A DNA stretch of 64,000 bases. It comes from Salinicola avicenniae (GTDB taxonomy: Bacteria > Pseudomonadota > Gammaproteobacteria > Pseudomonadales > Halomonadaceae). The stretch spans positions 186,001-250,000 of the forward strand of contig NZ_JAKQZC010000005.1 of NCBI RefSeq assembly GCF_023736115.1. Direction: 5' to 3'. Position 1 is the first letter of the stretch, and each line of letters opens with the position of its first letter. The translations under genes and the position numbers were made by a program. Positions 56,144 through 64,000 of this stretch are shown one piece after another. The notes under the pieces were generated by a model. That model searched no databases and was not told where the DNA came from. It saw only the letters and a program-made list of their open reading frames with translations.

Positions 56144-56217
56144 GGGTAGTCACATGAGAAAATCATGAAGCGAGCCCATCAGGCGGGATTGGTGCTCTTG
56201 GCAGAGGCTGTACAACG

Positions 56218-56242
56218 AAAAAAGCGGGCCCGCAGGCCCGCT
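56218..56242 (-). terminator. Rho-independent terminator of flhDC
   Basis: AGCGGGCC (56223-56230) and GGCCCGCT (56235-56242) with a four-base loop. On the minus strand a run of T (complement of 56218-56223) follows. It lies 18 bases after the flhC stop and separates the master regulator operon from motA. Confidence 0.88.
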
Positions 56243-56260
56243 TGATGAGGAAAGGAGAAC

Positions 56261-56836
56261 TCAGTTGGCAGCGCGACGAACCGGCTCCAGGGTTTTTTCA
56301 GGCACGTCACTCGCCACCTTCGGCTTGCGCGTCTTGCCGGCACGAGAGGGCGGCTGACAGATACCACAGACGTAGTCTTGCGTCGGACTGTGCGCATGGG
56401 CAACGAAGTCGCCACCGCAGCTATGGCACCGTGAAAGTTGCAGCAAGTCGCTCTCGAAGAACCGCACCAACGTCCAAGCTCGCGTCAACCCCAGCGTCGG
56501 CTCATTGCCATCCAGTTGCACCTGTTCCAGATACAGTCGGTAAGCCTTGACGAAAGCCGGCATCCGTTCGCAACCGATATCGCCGTTGAGACGACGGTAA
56601 ATGTTGTAAAAAAGCGACGAATGAATGTTCGGCAGCCACGTGATGAACCAATCCGCGGAGAACGGCAGCATGCCCTTCGGCGGAGACATTCCTTTCACTT
56701 CCTTGTAAAGCTTGATCAAACGCCCTCGACTCAGATCGGTCTCGGTCTCCAGAACCTGCAGGCGCGCCCCGAGCTCGATCAGCTCGATTGCCATTTGTAC
56801 CTGCCGCATTTCTCCCACCAGACTCTTGTCGGCCAT
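56261..56836 (-). CDS. flhC: flagellar master regulator FlhC
   Basis: FlhC with FlhD forms the class 2 activator FlhD4C2; FlhC gives most DNA contacts. The 191-residue protein shows [20 protein letters not shown], the family [15 protein letters not shown], and the zinc site with two CxxC pairs in CHSCGGDFV and VCGICQPP. It follows flhD after three bases and is ended by a strong terminator. Confidence 0.97.
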   Translation of the reverse strand: MADKSLVGEMRQVQMAIELIELGARLQVLETETDLSRGRLIKLYKEVKGMSPPKGMLPFSADWFITWLPNIHSSLFYNIYRRLNGDIGCERMPAFVKAYRLYLEQVQLDGNEPTLGLTRAWTLVRFFESDLLQLSRCHSCGGDFVAHAHSPTQDYVCGICQPPSRAGKTRKPKVASDVPEKTLEPVRRAAN

Positions 56837-56839
56837 GAC

Positions 56840-57172
56840 TCAGCTCCTCCCTGCCGTAGCGCTGCTTGTGCGCTCCGCACCCGCCATCAACAAGGCGGCA
56901 TGCGTCTGCGCTAAACCCTGTGCACGCGGGTTATGTAGCAGCAGCTGCAGCTGGGAGGCGTCATTGACACGCAGGTGGCAAAGCAGCTGGTTGGTACGAG
57001 AGAGCTGCGTCAGTTGCTTGATCGAAAGCGCCGCGATCATGTCAGCCATCTCGGCATCGAGATCGAGCCGAAACATCGCGGATTCCCTGTCCTCGTTCAG
57101 CAGTCGCTGAACCAGCAGCAGGTAGGAAAGGTTGAGGTCCTGAATGTCGTCGAGAAGACTGTTCGATTGCAT
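56840..57172 (-). CDS. flhD: flagellar master regulator FlhD
   Basis: FlhD is the partner subunit of FlhC. The 110-residue helical protein has the typical DDIQDLNLSYLLLVQRLLNE and ALSIKQLTQLSRTNQLLCHL, followed by a variable tail. It is the first gene of flhDC. About 300 bases upstream are free of genes and more AT-rich than the surroundings, as expected for a heavily regulated master promoter. Confidence 0.96.
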   Translation of the reverse strand: MQSNSLLDDIQDLNLSYLLLVQRLLNEDRESAMFRLDLDAEMADMIAALSIKQLTQLSRTNQLLCHLRVNDASQLQLLLHNPRAQGLAQTHAALLMAGAERTSSATAGRS

Positions 57173-57470
57173 GTTTGGATTCCCTGCGTACGGTTTTATT
57201 GCCCCCTGTGCCGGGGGTTGGTTCTGTCTGTTATCGCGCTAGCGATTACATCAGAGCTTTATGATGGAGTTAGTTTGCGTCTTTTTGATGAAAAAAAGCA
57301 AGCTTTGTTACGTATTTTATCTATAGGTAACTTGCTGCTCAACGACTTCGCAGGCAAGACTCGCGTTAACTATATGAATTTTAGGACAATCTGGAGGTAG
57401 ATAGCCTGTTAAAAGTTAGATCCGATTCGAAAATAAATGTGAGGGAACGCTTCAAAAAACGCGATCAGCA
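57173..57470 (-). promoter_or_regulatory. flhDC upstream regulatory region
   Basis: A gene-free, AT-rich stretch before flhD. A hairpin-forming CCCCC/GGGGG pair lies at about 57202-57217, about 30 bases before the flhD start and probably within its leader. The AT-rich section with A- and T-runs (about 57270-57440) could bind H-NS-like or other regulators. Individual promoter boxes are not assigned. Confidence 0.5.
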
Positions 57471-57782
57471 CTAAGAATGGGATACATTCAGCCTTTCACC
57501 TTCCTCCAAAGCGGCCTCACGATCGATTCGATTGGCCCACAATAGAAGCTCGGCCACAACTTGATAGAGCGTTTCGGGAATACGCTCATCGAGGTTCACC
57601 TGCATGAGTAGGGATACCAGTTCCGGCGAATCGTGAACGAAGACGCCTTCTCTATCGGCCAGAGCGATAATTCGCTCCGCGACATCGCCATAACCCTTGG
57701 CGACGACACGGGGCGCGTCCGACGATTCGCCACTATAGGCAAGCGCAACCGCACGGCGCCGTGACTCGGCATCTCTATCCAT
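57471..57782 (-). CDS. FlhB C-terminal-like protein FhlB
   Basis: This 103-residue protein resembles only the post-cleavage cytoplasmic part of FlhB. RRRAVALAYSGESSDAPRVV and VAKGYGDVAERIIALADREG align with YAVALSYEQN and VVAKGADHVAAKIREL of the FlhB encoded at 43006. It has no membrane helices and no NPTH. In Salmonella a homologue (FhlB) can partly replace the FlhB C-terminal fragment. The start at 57782 overlaps fliK by eight bases and has GGGAGGG before it; the frame open to 57809 is rejected. Last gene of the fliDSTK operon. Confidence 0.85.
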   Translation of the reverse strand: MDRDAESRRRAVALAYSGESSDAPRVVAKGYGDVAERIIALADREGVFVHDSPELVSLLMQVNLDERIPETLYQVVAELLLWANRIDREAALEEGERLNVSHS

Positions 57783-58974
57783 GCCCTCCCTCCCCTTCAA
57801 TGCGCACATCTATCTCGGGGTCCAGCGCCTGCAATCGAGTCAACAATACGTCCAAGCCACTGCGCAGCCGATCACGTACGGCCGTTTCGGCGACGTTCAA
57901 AGCAACGCGTAGAGGCTGATCACGAACGGCACGGAAATCGATCTCGATAGGGCCCAGGCTAGGTAGCTGTATCGTAACCTGCGCCTGCCAAGTATCGGCT
58001 TCTCCACTTTCTCGCCGCTTTTCGGCGTCAGACTCTCGTCCCTCCTCGTCCAATTCGGACCACGAAAGCACCATGGAAACGCCGGGCCAAGGCTCGCCCT
58101 CCCACCGCAGTCCGGGCGAAGCGATCATCTCCAGCTGATGACGAACGAGGCTCTGCAACCCATCGGAAGGATGTTGAGAAAGCTGATGGCCCCGAGTCAT
58201 TGCTGAAGCATCAGCACCTTGCCGGTCAGCGACAACAGATGACGACGATCCGGGTTCGAACGGGCTCAAGGGCAAAGGAGGAAGCATGCGCGCGACGGAT
58301 AAGCCCCCCCCTCTTTCCGCCGGGGGGCGTGCCAACGGCGGTGGTGACAAGGGCATCGACTGTTGACCGCCTCGAGAACGGGCCAACAACAGGCCCCAAG
58401 CGTGCAGCGCATTGGCCGGCGCGCCAGATGGCGTTCCGCCTTCGAAAGACACCGGCCTGAATGTCAACCCCAACCATGCTTGGGGCTCCCTCAACAAGGC
58501 GGCACGCGGGTAGTCCCCGCCGAGCCAACGAGACAAGTGAGATTCGTAAAACACGCCGCTCTCTCGCACGCTCTGCCCCAGGGTCGAAGAGAGCCCCTCT
58601 GCGGACGACGGTGGCTGAGCCATCAAGGGCTGTGCAGGCCGAATAGACATCGACTGCTCGGAGGGAAAGCGCGTCAGTAAGTCGGCAATCTCCATCGCCG
58701 CCCGGCTCAGGTGGGCCTGCGCTGAGGGACCACCACTCTGTAAGGATGGCGTAGCGTTCGACGCCGCCGACTGATCGCCGCCGGTTCTCGTCGCTGATAG
58801 CAATCGTGGGTCATTCTGTGGGTGGAGGCGCGAGTCACTGCGGGAGGGCTGCACGGCGTCAGACGATGTCGCGGCAGAGACTGGGCCGGGTTGATCCTTG
58901 GCGATCGGGATGTCGACCCGCTTACCCAACACCTGGTGCAGGAGTGTATCCAGAATAGGCGTGATACCACTCAC
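57775..58974 (-). CDS. fliK: flagellar hook-length control protein FliK
   Basis: FliK measures the hook and triggers the FlhB switch. The 399-residue protein has a long low-complexity Ser/Pro/Gln-rich N-terminal region, as expected of the secreted ruler. Its C-terminal domain (about 300-395) matches the family: VTIQLPSLGPIEIDFRAVRD, then VAETAVRDRLRSGLDVLLTR. The GTG start overlaps the fliT stop (GTGA). Its place in the fliD operon, next to an FlhB-like gene, is unusual compared with enterics, where fliK is with fliE-J. Confidence 0.85.
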   Translation of the reverse strand: MSGITPILDTLLHQVLGKRVDIPIAKDQPGPVSAATSSDAVQPSRSDSRLHPQNDPRLLSATRTGGDQSAASNATPSLQSGGPSAQAHLSRAAMEIADLLTRFPSEQSMSIRPAQPLMAQPPSSAEGLSSTLGQSVRESGVFYESHLSRWLGGDYPRAALLREPQAWLGLTFRPVSFEGGTPSGAPANALHAWGLLLARSRGGQQSMPLSPPPLARPPAERGGGLSVARMLPPLPLSPFEPGSSSSVVADRQGADASAMTRGHQLSQHPSDGLQSLVRHQLEMIASPGLRWEGEPWPGVSMVLSWSELDEEGRESDAEKRRESGEADTWQAQVTIQLPSLGPIEIDFRAVRDQPLRVALNVAETAVRDRLRSGLDVLLTRLQALDPEIDVRIEGEGGHG

Positions 58975-59351
58975 GAACGGGGCTCGGTAGACACCGAGCG
59001 CAGACGAGATGCAATATTGCCTTTACCTGCCTGATACGCCTGCCCCAGCGCCTGCTGACGGCGAGAATTGCCAATAAGCTCACCCAGCTCCAGACGCCGC
59101 TTCTCCAGCAACTCGCGAGTCTGCGCTTCTTGACCAAGAATTTCCCTAAGAAGGGTTTGCTTCTCTTCGCGCTGCGTATGCGTCAGCACTGACAGCGCAT
59201 CTTGCTGCTTGATTCCTTCCATCGTGGCGAGATACTGCGCCTCCGAATGAATCAAGGCCTCCCACTCTCCTTGTTGCGCCTGCACCAACATATCCCCAAC
59301 AATTTCTCGAAGGAGGCGATAGGAATCGAGAAGATTAGGCGCAACAGGCAT
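58971..59351 (-). CDS. fliT: flagellar export chaperone FliT
   Basis: FliT is the FliD chaperone and, in enterics, an FlhDC antagonist. The 126-residue helical protein shows LLDSYRLLREIVGDMLVQAQ, then GEWEALIHSEAQYLATMEGI, with a charged C-terminal helix (LLEKRRLELGELIGNSRRQQ). It follows fliS by two bases and overlaps fliK by four. Sequence is weakly conserved, but position after fliDS supports it. Confidence 0.88.
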   Translation of the reverse strand: MPVAPNLLDSYRLLREIVGDMLVQAQQGEWEALIHSEAQYLATMEGIKQQDALSVLTHTQREEKQTLLREILGQEAQTRELLEKRRLELGELIGNSRRQQALGQAYQAGKGNIASRLRSVSTEPRS

Positions 59352-59353
59352 GA

Positions 59354-59764
59354 TTACCCCTCCACAGCCGTGGCGGCAGGTGGCTGACGTAGCTCTTTCC
59401 AGCCAGAGCCGATGTTGTCAAGGAGTGAAGCTGCTTCGTTTAGCTTAGAGATATCGTCTCGCAAGTTAGCCTGGAGCAGAGTACGTGCAATATAGCTATA
59501 AAGCCGGTCCAAATTAGCGACGATCTCTCCGCCTCGGCTATGGTCCAGCGAAGCGGCCAAGCCATTATTGACGATATCGATAGCCTTGGAAATTGCGGCT
59601 CCTTTTGCCGCGCGGTTTCCGTCTTCGATCGCCAGACGCGCACTATTGATCGCAGCTTGGGCGCCGTCAAATAACATCACGATAAGACGATGGGGATCGG
59701 CCGACATTACTGCCGATTCGACACCGACGCGCGCGTAGGCACTGGCACCACGCTTAGCATTCAT
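59354..59764 (-). CDS. fliS: flagellin export chaperone FliS
   Basis: FliS binds the C-terminus of flagellin and stops early polymerisation. The 136-residue protein has the family pattern YARVGVESAVMSADPHRLIV, then MLFDGAQAAINSARLAIEDG, and a helical C-terminal part (ANLDRLYSYIARTLLQANLR). It lies 21 bases after fliD. All three flagellins here end alike and should share it. Confidence 0.96.
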   Translation of the reverse strand: MNAKRGASAYARVGVESAVMSADPHRLIVMLFDGAQAAINSARLAIEDGNRAAKGAAISKAIDIVNNGLAASLDHSRGGEIVANLDRLYSYIARTLLQANLRDDISKLNEAASLLDNIGSGWKELRQPPAATAVEG

Positions 59765-59785
59765 GATCTCACCTCGTTTTCACGC

Positions 59786-61180
59786 CTAGTTCGACTGATT
59801 CTGCAAACTGCTCAACTGCTGGGACAGGTAGCTGCTAGTCGACTGCATCTGAGCCATCACTGCATCCAACTGCTGAAACTGCGATCGGTAGCGCTCCACC
59901 GTGGCGTCGATAGACGCTTGCACACGATCGTAGCGATCATCGAGACGCGTCAACGTTGAATCAATGCCATCAGTGGCCGTTTCCAGCACGCCACCACTAT
60001 CCAAAATGCTGTCCAAGGTATCTTCTAGCTGACCCGCGAACCCGCCCTCCCGATCAATTCCCGCAAAGAGCGCGCTCACATCTCCGCTACTATCTTTCAC
60101 TGCGGCATTCAGCTTGTCGTCATCCACTTCGAGCGTACCATCGAGCTGCAGCTCGATACCGACGTCTGAAAGCATGTTGAAAACACCATCGAGCTCGCTA
60201 TCGAAACTCATTGCACCACGCAATCGTGATTCGATACCTCGCATCGAGGCGTTACCAAGTAGTGCCCCCGCACTATCTTCTGCCGCGTTGTAAGAGGTCA
60301 GGCTGTCTGCGAGCGATACATAGTCGTTATACGCTTTCACGAACGCATTGATCGAACCGGTAATCGACTCGTCGTCCTGAGCGACGCTCAAGCTCTCAGG
60401 CCCCGATGTCACCTTATCGACCGTTAGAGTGACCCCTTGCAGCGCGCCCTCAACGGTATTGGACTGACTGCTGATATCGATGCCGTTGACACGTAGCTTC
60501 GCATCCTGTGCAGCCACGGTCTGTGACATACCGTTGCCAGCATTCGTACTGTCGCCGTCATAGCCAAAAGCTGCCTGCAGCGCCGAATCCGTCGAACTGA
60601 TCTGGATCGCACTATCGGTGCCGGTCGCTTCAGATGAGATAACGAGCCGATAGGGCTGATCGCTGCCATCATTGACAATGGAAGCGGTCACCCCAGCATC
60701 CGACGCGTTGATCGCGTCGCGGATACCATCCAATGTGTTGTTGGAATCATCGATTTGAATGTCGAATGACTCGCCGCCCACGGCTAGCGTCAAGGTACCT
60801 GCCCCGCCACCATCAAGCGCAATCGCGTCTGTGCGGCTCGCTTGACCGCCAGAAGCAAGCGTCTGCGCCTGAGCGAGCTGCGAGACCTCGACCTGGTAAC
60901 GCCCGGCCACCGCCTCGCTGTCAGTCGTAGCCGTAAAGGCATCGCCACTCACCTCGCTGCTGATGGCCTTGAAGGAGCTCGGATCGGAAAGCTCGCGCAC
61001 GGTGTCCCGCAGCGTTCCCAGCGCACTCTCCAATCGGCCGAAAGCCGAAAGTTCTGTCCGATAGCTACGCTGCTGCTGGGTAATAGGTGTCAGCTTCTGA
61101 CTTTCGGCATCTTCCAACTGCGTCAGCAGCGAATTCAAATCCAGACCGGAGCCGATACCCAGTGACGATATGGTAGGCAT
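59786..61180 (-). CDS. fliD: flagellar filament cap protein FliD
   Basis: FliD caps the filament and folds incoming flagellin. The 464-residue protein starts with PTISSLGIGSGLDLNSLLTQ and ends in a coiled region (DAVMAQMQSTSSYLSQQLSS) before LQNQSN, both typical. The centre is Thr/Ser/Asp-rich (EVSGDAFTATTDSEAVAGRY). It leads the fliD-fliS-fliT-fliK-fhlB operon from its own sigma-28 promoter. Confidence 0.96.
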   Translation of the reverse strand: MPTISSLGIGSGLDLNSLLTQLEDAESQKLTPITQQQRSYRTELSAFGRLESALGTLRDTVRELSDPSSFKAISSEVSGDAFTATTDSEAVAGRYQVEVSQLAQAQTLASGGQASRTDAIALDGGGAGTLTLAVGGESFDIQIDDSNNTLDGIRDAINASDAGVTASIVNDGSDQPYRLVISSEATGTDSAIQISSTDSALQAAFGYDGDSTNAGNGMSQTVAAQDAKLRVNGIDISSQSNTVEGALQGVTLTVDKVTSGPESLSVAQDDESITGSINAFVKAYNDYVSLADSLTSYNAAEDSAGALLGNASMRGIESRLRGAMSFDSELDGVFNMLSDVGIELQLDGTLEVDDDKLNAAVKDSSGDVSALFAGIDREGGFAGQLEDTLDSILDSGGVLETATDGIDSTLTRLDDRYDRVQASIDATVERYRSQFQQLDAVMAQMQSTSSYLSQQLSSLQNQSN

Positions 61181-61267
61181 GGTGCGCCTCTGCGAAAGAT
61201 ATTCAGTGGTAGCACGCGGCCAAGCCCCGAAGCCTAAGCCCCAACGTGCTTTATGTTGTCGATTTCC

Positions 61268-61294
61268 TCATCGGCATCCTAGAGAGGAACTTTA
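61268..61294 (-). promoter_or_regulatory. sigma-28 promoter of the fliD operon
   Basis: On the minus strand TAAAGTTC (61294-61287), 11 bases, GCCGATGA (61275-61268). Seven of eight positions match in each box. It lies about 88 bases before fliD. Confidence 0.87.
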
Positions 61295-61331
61295 GCATCT
61301 ACGAAATTTATTTCAGCGCCCTGCCGGCTGC

Positions 61332-61359
61332 CTGACGGCTGGTCACGGGCTGGTAGAAT
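61332..61359 (+). promoter_or_regulatory. possible sigma-70 promoter of the 61404 gene
   Basis: CTGACG (61332-61337), 16 bases, TAGAAT (61354-61359), 45 bases before the next gene. The -10 matches five of six and the -35 four of six; spacing is slightly short. Confidence 0.4.
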
Positions 61360-61403
61360 GGGCGATCATAGGTCACCGTTTACCGAGCCCATCAGGAGAT
61401 GAC

Positions 61404-61904
61404 ATGGACGCAACCTCCCTGCACGCCGACTACCGCCTTTGGCTGCGCTTCCAGCGGCAGGAAAAGCTGGCTCGAGAACACAGAGCAGCGGTCACCAAGC
61501 TCGCCGAATCTCGCGCCATGGCCTCCCGGGTCACCGAAGCCTACCGCAGCATGGCGGATCGCGGTGCCAAGGAAGGCGCCAGTTATCGTACGCTTTTCCA
61601 GCGTCAGCGAGATGACGGCGAGAACCTCGCCTGCGAGGGCTGGCTGTTCGTACGGCGTGTGCTGGCCGAGGGCGGAACGACCCGCGTTCGCGCTACGCTG
61701 TTTGAGTCCTTCACGCTGGAAGACGGTGACATAGCGCCACCCGACACCGACCCGACCAAGATCACCCTCGACATCTACGATGAGCTTCTGGTCAGAAAGA
61801 CCATGGCCATGGGGTGTCGTGCTGATCGTCATGATGATCCAAAAGACACGCGCTTTATCACCTTTCTGGATAGCGTGCGCGGCGACCTGCACCAGTACCT
61901 ATAA
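61404..61904 (+). CDS. protein of unknown function
   Basis: A 166-residue soluble protein I do not recognise. The first 60 residues are helical and charged (LWLRFQRQEKLAREHRAAVT). The rest seems alpha/beta, with EGWLFVRRVLAEGGTTRVRA and PTKITLDIYDELLVRKTMAM. No signal peptide, membrane helix or known motif is seen. AGGAG lies seven bases before the ATG and a plausible sigma-70 promoter is upstream, so it is likely a real gene. It is divergent from fliD and precedes a CBS-domain gene by about 95 bases. Confidence 0.75.
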   Translation: MDATSLHADYRLWLRFQRQEKLAREHRAAVTKLAESRAMASRVTEAYRSMADRGAKEGASYRTLFQRQRDDGENLACEGWLFVRRVLAEGGTTRVRATLFESFTLEDGDIAPPDTDPTKITLDIYDELLVRKTMAMGCRADRHDDPKDTRFITFLDSVRGDLHQYL

Positions 61905-61998
61905 TATCAGGGACGAATGGCGGCGCCTCCGGCGACCGCGTCCTTATCAATCTCGCTGCAGGATTCCACTCGACCTGAATTTTTCCGGAGATCTCGCC

Positions 61999-62622
61999 AT
62001 GGCTAATCATCCGCACCCTTCCAAGATTCATTTCACGGCCCTGCATCTGGACGATCTCGACAATGTCAGCGGGATCGTCCAACCCGTGGCCGAGGCACAG
62101 CGGGTCACGCTGGAGAGCTCGGCGGTATTACTGGTGACCGATTTCAGCGTCAACCGCCCGCAGACACTACCGACAAGTGCCTCCGTCACCCAGGCACTCG
62201 AGACCATGAAGCAGGCCGGCGTACGACTGTTGATGCTGCTGGGCCCGAGCGGCAACTTTACCGGTGTGGTCAACGCCAGGGAGTTGATTGGCGGGCGCCG
62301 CATCACATTGGCGATGCAAAAACACCAGATCGGCCGTGATGAAGTGACGGTCGAGATGATTCAGACACCGCGTAGCGACCTCCATGCGCTCTCCTACGCC
62401 AAGGTCTCGCATGCCAGCGTCGGCGACCTGGTAGAGACCCTGAAGACGTCCGGCGATGAACATGTGTTGATTACCGAGCCCGGCGAAGGCGATCAGGTAC
62501 GGATCCGAGGTCTGATCTCCGCTTCCGATATCAGCCGTGCACTGGGCATGGACCTCAACCATCCACCGGAAGCGCGAACCTTTGCCTCGATCTGCCAGGT
62601 CATCCTGGGTCACGACCTGTGA
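61999..62622 (+). CDS. CBS-domain protein
   Basis: A 207-residue protein with two CBS-like repeats, modules that usually bind adenine nucleotides. The first runs from about residue 40 (LPTSASVTQALETMKQAGVR, LMLLGPSGNFTGVVNARELI) and the second from about 110 (VSHASVGDLVETLKTSGDEH, IRGLISASDISRALGM). No enzyme domain is attached, so it is probably a stand-alone sensor or regulator with an unknown partner. The ATG at 61999 has GGAG eight bases upstream; the longer frame to 61780 overlaps the previous gene and is rejected. It precedes the asparaginase gene by seven bases and may be co-transcribed with it. Confidence 0.85.
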   Translation: MANHPHPSKIHFTALHLDDLDNVSGIVQPVAEAQRVTLESSAVLLVTDFSVNRPQTLPTSASVTQALETMKQAGVRLLMLLGPSGNFTGVVNARELIGGRRITLAMQKHQIGRDEVTVEMIQTPRSDLHALSYAKVSHASVGDLVETLKTSGDEHVLITEPGEGDQVRIRGLISASDISRALGMDLNHPPEARTFASICQVILGHDL

Positions 62623-62629
62623 GATCACG

Positions 62630-63691
62630 ATGAGCTTTACCACGAAGTCTTCCACCAACTCGGTGCTGGTACTTTACGCTGGCGGCACCATAGGCATGCA
62701 GAAGAGCCCCCGCGGCCTCGTGCCCGGCGAGCGTTTCGCATCGCGCCTGTCTGGCGCCATTGCGTCACTGTCGCCGTCACGACAAGCTCGCCTACCGGAT
62801 TACGATCTGTGGGAGGCGCCGCGGCCAATCGACTCCAGCAGCGCGACACCCGCCGATTGGCGTCGACTGGCCGCCGTGATTGCCGAGCGACTGGACGAAT
62901 ATGCCGGATTCATTGTTCTGCACGGCACCGATACACTGGCGTGGTGCGCCTCCAGCCTGGCCTTTCAACTCCAGGGGCTCAACAAGCCGGTGATCGTGAC
63001 CGGCTCACAGCGCCCTTTGGATATCACCGGCAGCGATGCGCTGAGCAATGTCGAGACAGCGCTCGCCTTTGCGACCCATCCGACCGTTCGCGAAGTCTGC
63101 ATTGCATTCGGCAGCCGCCTGCTTCGAGGCTGTCGAGCCAGAAAATGGTATACTCAGCACGATACGGGCTTTGAAAGTCCCAATTGGCCGCCACTGGGCG
63201 AGATGGTCGATGATCACCCCGTTCTCTATGCCGGGCGCTGCTGGCCCGCCGACGGCGCGCCACGGCTCGAACTCGTCGATCCGGCTGACGAAGTTCCCAA
63301 GGTGATTCGCCTGCCCTTGTGGCCAGGCATTGGCGCCGACGATGTCGCTCGCCAGATCGAGCCCGATAACGTCAAGGGCGTGATTCTGGAAAGCTGGGGC
63401 AGCGGCAATCTTCCTGAAGATGACGCATTGCTCGGTGCACTGGCGAAAGCGAGTGCCGAGGGCAAGGTGTTGGCCACGCTTAGCCAGTGCCCAGTAGGCG
63501 GTGTGCAGCTGGGCACCTACGCCAGCGGCCAGGGTCTCAAGGACATCGGCGTGCTCTCGGCCGACGATATGACGCCCGAAGCGGCGTTCGGCAAGCTGAC
63601 ACATCTGATTTCACTGAAGTTGCCGGAAGCAGAAGTCCGCCGGCGCTTTTTGACGTCTCTCGTCGGCGAACGAGGCGTCTTCACTGTATAG
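62630..63691 (+). CDS. ansA: type I L-asparaginase (AnsA-like)
   Basis: Cytoplasmic asparaginase converting asparagine to aspartate and ammonia. The 353-residue protein has no signal peptide. It carries the catalytic Thr in VLYAGGTIGMQKSPRGLVPG and the second pair in FIVLHGTDTLAWCASSLAFQ. Cytoplasmic-type landmarks are VTGSQRPLDITGSDALSN and CPVGGVQLGTYASGQGLKDI. The start at 62630 follows the CBS gene by seven bases; the open frame to 62537 lies inside that gene. Ribosome site is weak (GTGAG), hinting at coupling. Confidence 0.93.
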   Translation: MSFTTKSSTNSVLVLYAGGTIGMQKSPRGLVPGERFASRLSGAIASLSPSRQARLPDYDLWEAPRPIDSSSATPADWRRLAAVIAERLDEYAGFIVLHGTDTLAWCASSLAFQLQGLNKPVIVTGSQRPLDITGSDALSNVETALAFATHPTVREVCIAFGSRLLRGCRARKWYTQHDTGFESPNWPPLGEMVDDHPVLYAGRCWPADGAPRLELVDPADEVPKVIRLPLWPGIGADDVARQIEPDNVKGVILESWGSGNLPEDDALLGALAKASAEGKVLATLSQCPVGGVQLGTYASGQGLKDIGVLSADDMTPEAAFGKLTHLISLKLPEAEVRRRFLTSLVGERGVFTV

Positions 63692-63703
63692 GTTTTACAC
63701 AGC

Positions 63704-64000
63704 ATGACACCTCCCGACTCCGCCTCTCCTCGCCCCGCCGTTGTCATTTATTCCGGGGGCATGGACTCCTATACCGTACTCCATCGCGCGCTACGCGATG
63801 GTTACGCGGTCCATGCGCTGTCGTTTCATTACGGCCAGCGACATGCCCGCGAACTGGATGTCGCGAGCCAGGTCTGCGAACGCCATGGCATTCCCCATCA
63901 GGTCGTCGATATCAGGGCCATCCACTCGCTCATCGGCAACTCCGCCTTGACGGACAGCGCCCGCGAGATGCCGAAAGCCGATTATGCGGAAGACAATCTG
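63704..64000 (+). CDS. queC: 7-cyano-7-deazaguanine synthase QueC, 5' part
   Basis: QueC makes preQ0, the queuosine precursor, using ATP. The first 99 residues are inside the window and the gene runs off the end. The PP-loop ATPase motif [11 protein letters not shown] starts near residue 16, and [14 protein letters not shown] near 44 is the expected following segment. It starts 12 bases after the asparaginase stop. No queuosine neighbour is visible within the window. Confidence 0.9.
   Translation, partial: MTPPDSASPRPAVVIYSGGMDSYTVLHRALRDGYAVHALSFHYGQRHARELDVASQVCERHGIPHQVVDIRAIHSLIGNSALTDSAREMPKADYAEDNL

Noticed and set aside
1-64000. CRISPR arrays, tRNA or rRNA genes
   Set aside because: No regularly spaced repeats and no tRNA- or rRNA-like sequence was noticed on either strand.

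Overview
The window is GC-rich, densely coded, and carries an FlhDC-controlled flagellar system of enteric type (flhDC, fliA, flhE, cheZ) next to a cytochrome bd/CydDC operon and a cellulose synthase operon. This mix, and the style of the proteins, point to a gammaproteobacterium of the Halomonadaceae (Halomonas, Salinicola, Kushneria or a relative). That is inferred from gene content only; no rRNA gene is present.

Layout. 1-2449: flgC (six codons), flgB, then divergent flgA-flgM-flgN. 2661-14421 (minus): cellulose operon in transcription order [BcsR/BcsP-like]-bcsQ-bcsAB(fused)-bcsC-bcsD-bcsZ, coupled by short overlaps. 14878-17852: three flagellin genes, each with a sigma-28 promoter and terminator. 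18121-21789: a 1222-residue multidomain glycosyltransferase/methyltransferase. 21816-22531: a decayed IS30-family element with recognisable ends. 22937-23305: flaG. 23633-37315: housekeeping genes, namely a SulP transporter, an AGE-fold protein, cydABDC, a Bcr/CflA efflux pump, a CaxA-type Ca2+/Na+ exchanger and the start of pqiABC. 37308-39607: pqiB and pqiC. 39649-57172 (minus, except nothing on plus): fliA, flhE, flhA, flhB, cheZ, cheY, cheB, cheR, two chemoreceptors, cheW, cheA, motB, motA, flhC, flhD. 57471-61180 (minus): fliD-fliS-fliT-fliK-fhlB. 61404-64000: an unknown gene, a CBS-domain gene, an L-asparaginase and the 5' part of queC.

How it fits together. FlhDC should switch on class 2 genes and fliA. 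FliA (sigma-28) should then drive the late genes, and nine sites resembling its promoter are visible: flgM, the three flagellins, flaG, fliD, motA and both chemoreceptors. FlgM, FlgN, FliS, FliT and FlaG are regulator, chaperone and filament partners. The c-di-GMP-responsive cellulose operon lies between flgN and the flagellins, so the sessile and motile programmes share one locus. The large transferase beside the flagellins is a candidate flagellin-glycosylation enzyme.

Most notable observations: a gene-conversion-like mosaic among the flagellins; two spacing classes among the sigma-28 promoters; a composition break inside the giant transferase at a domain boundary; a fused cellulose synthase; a long helical insertion in BcsC; a receptor whose CheR-docking tail overlaps the cheR start; and an AGE-family protein that seems to lack the family's catalytic histidines.
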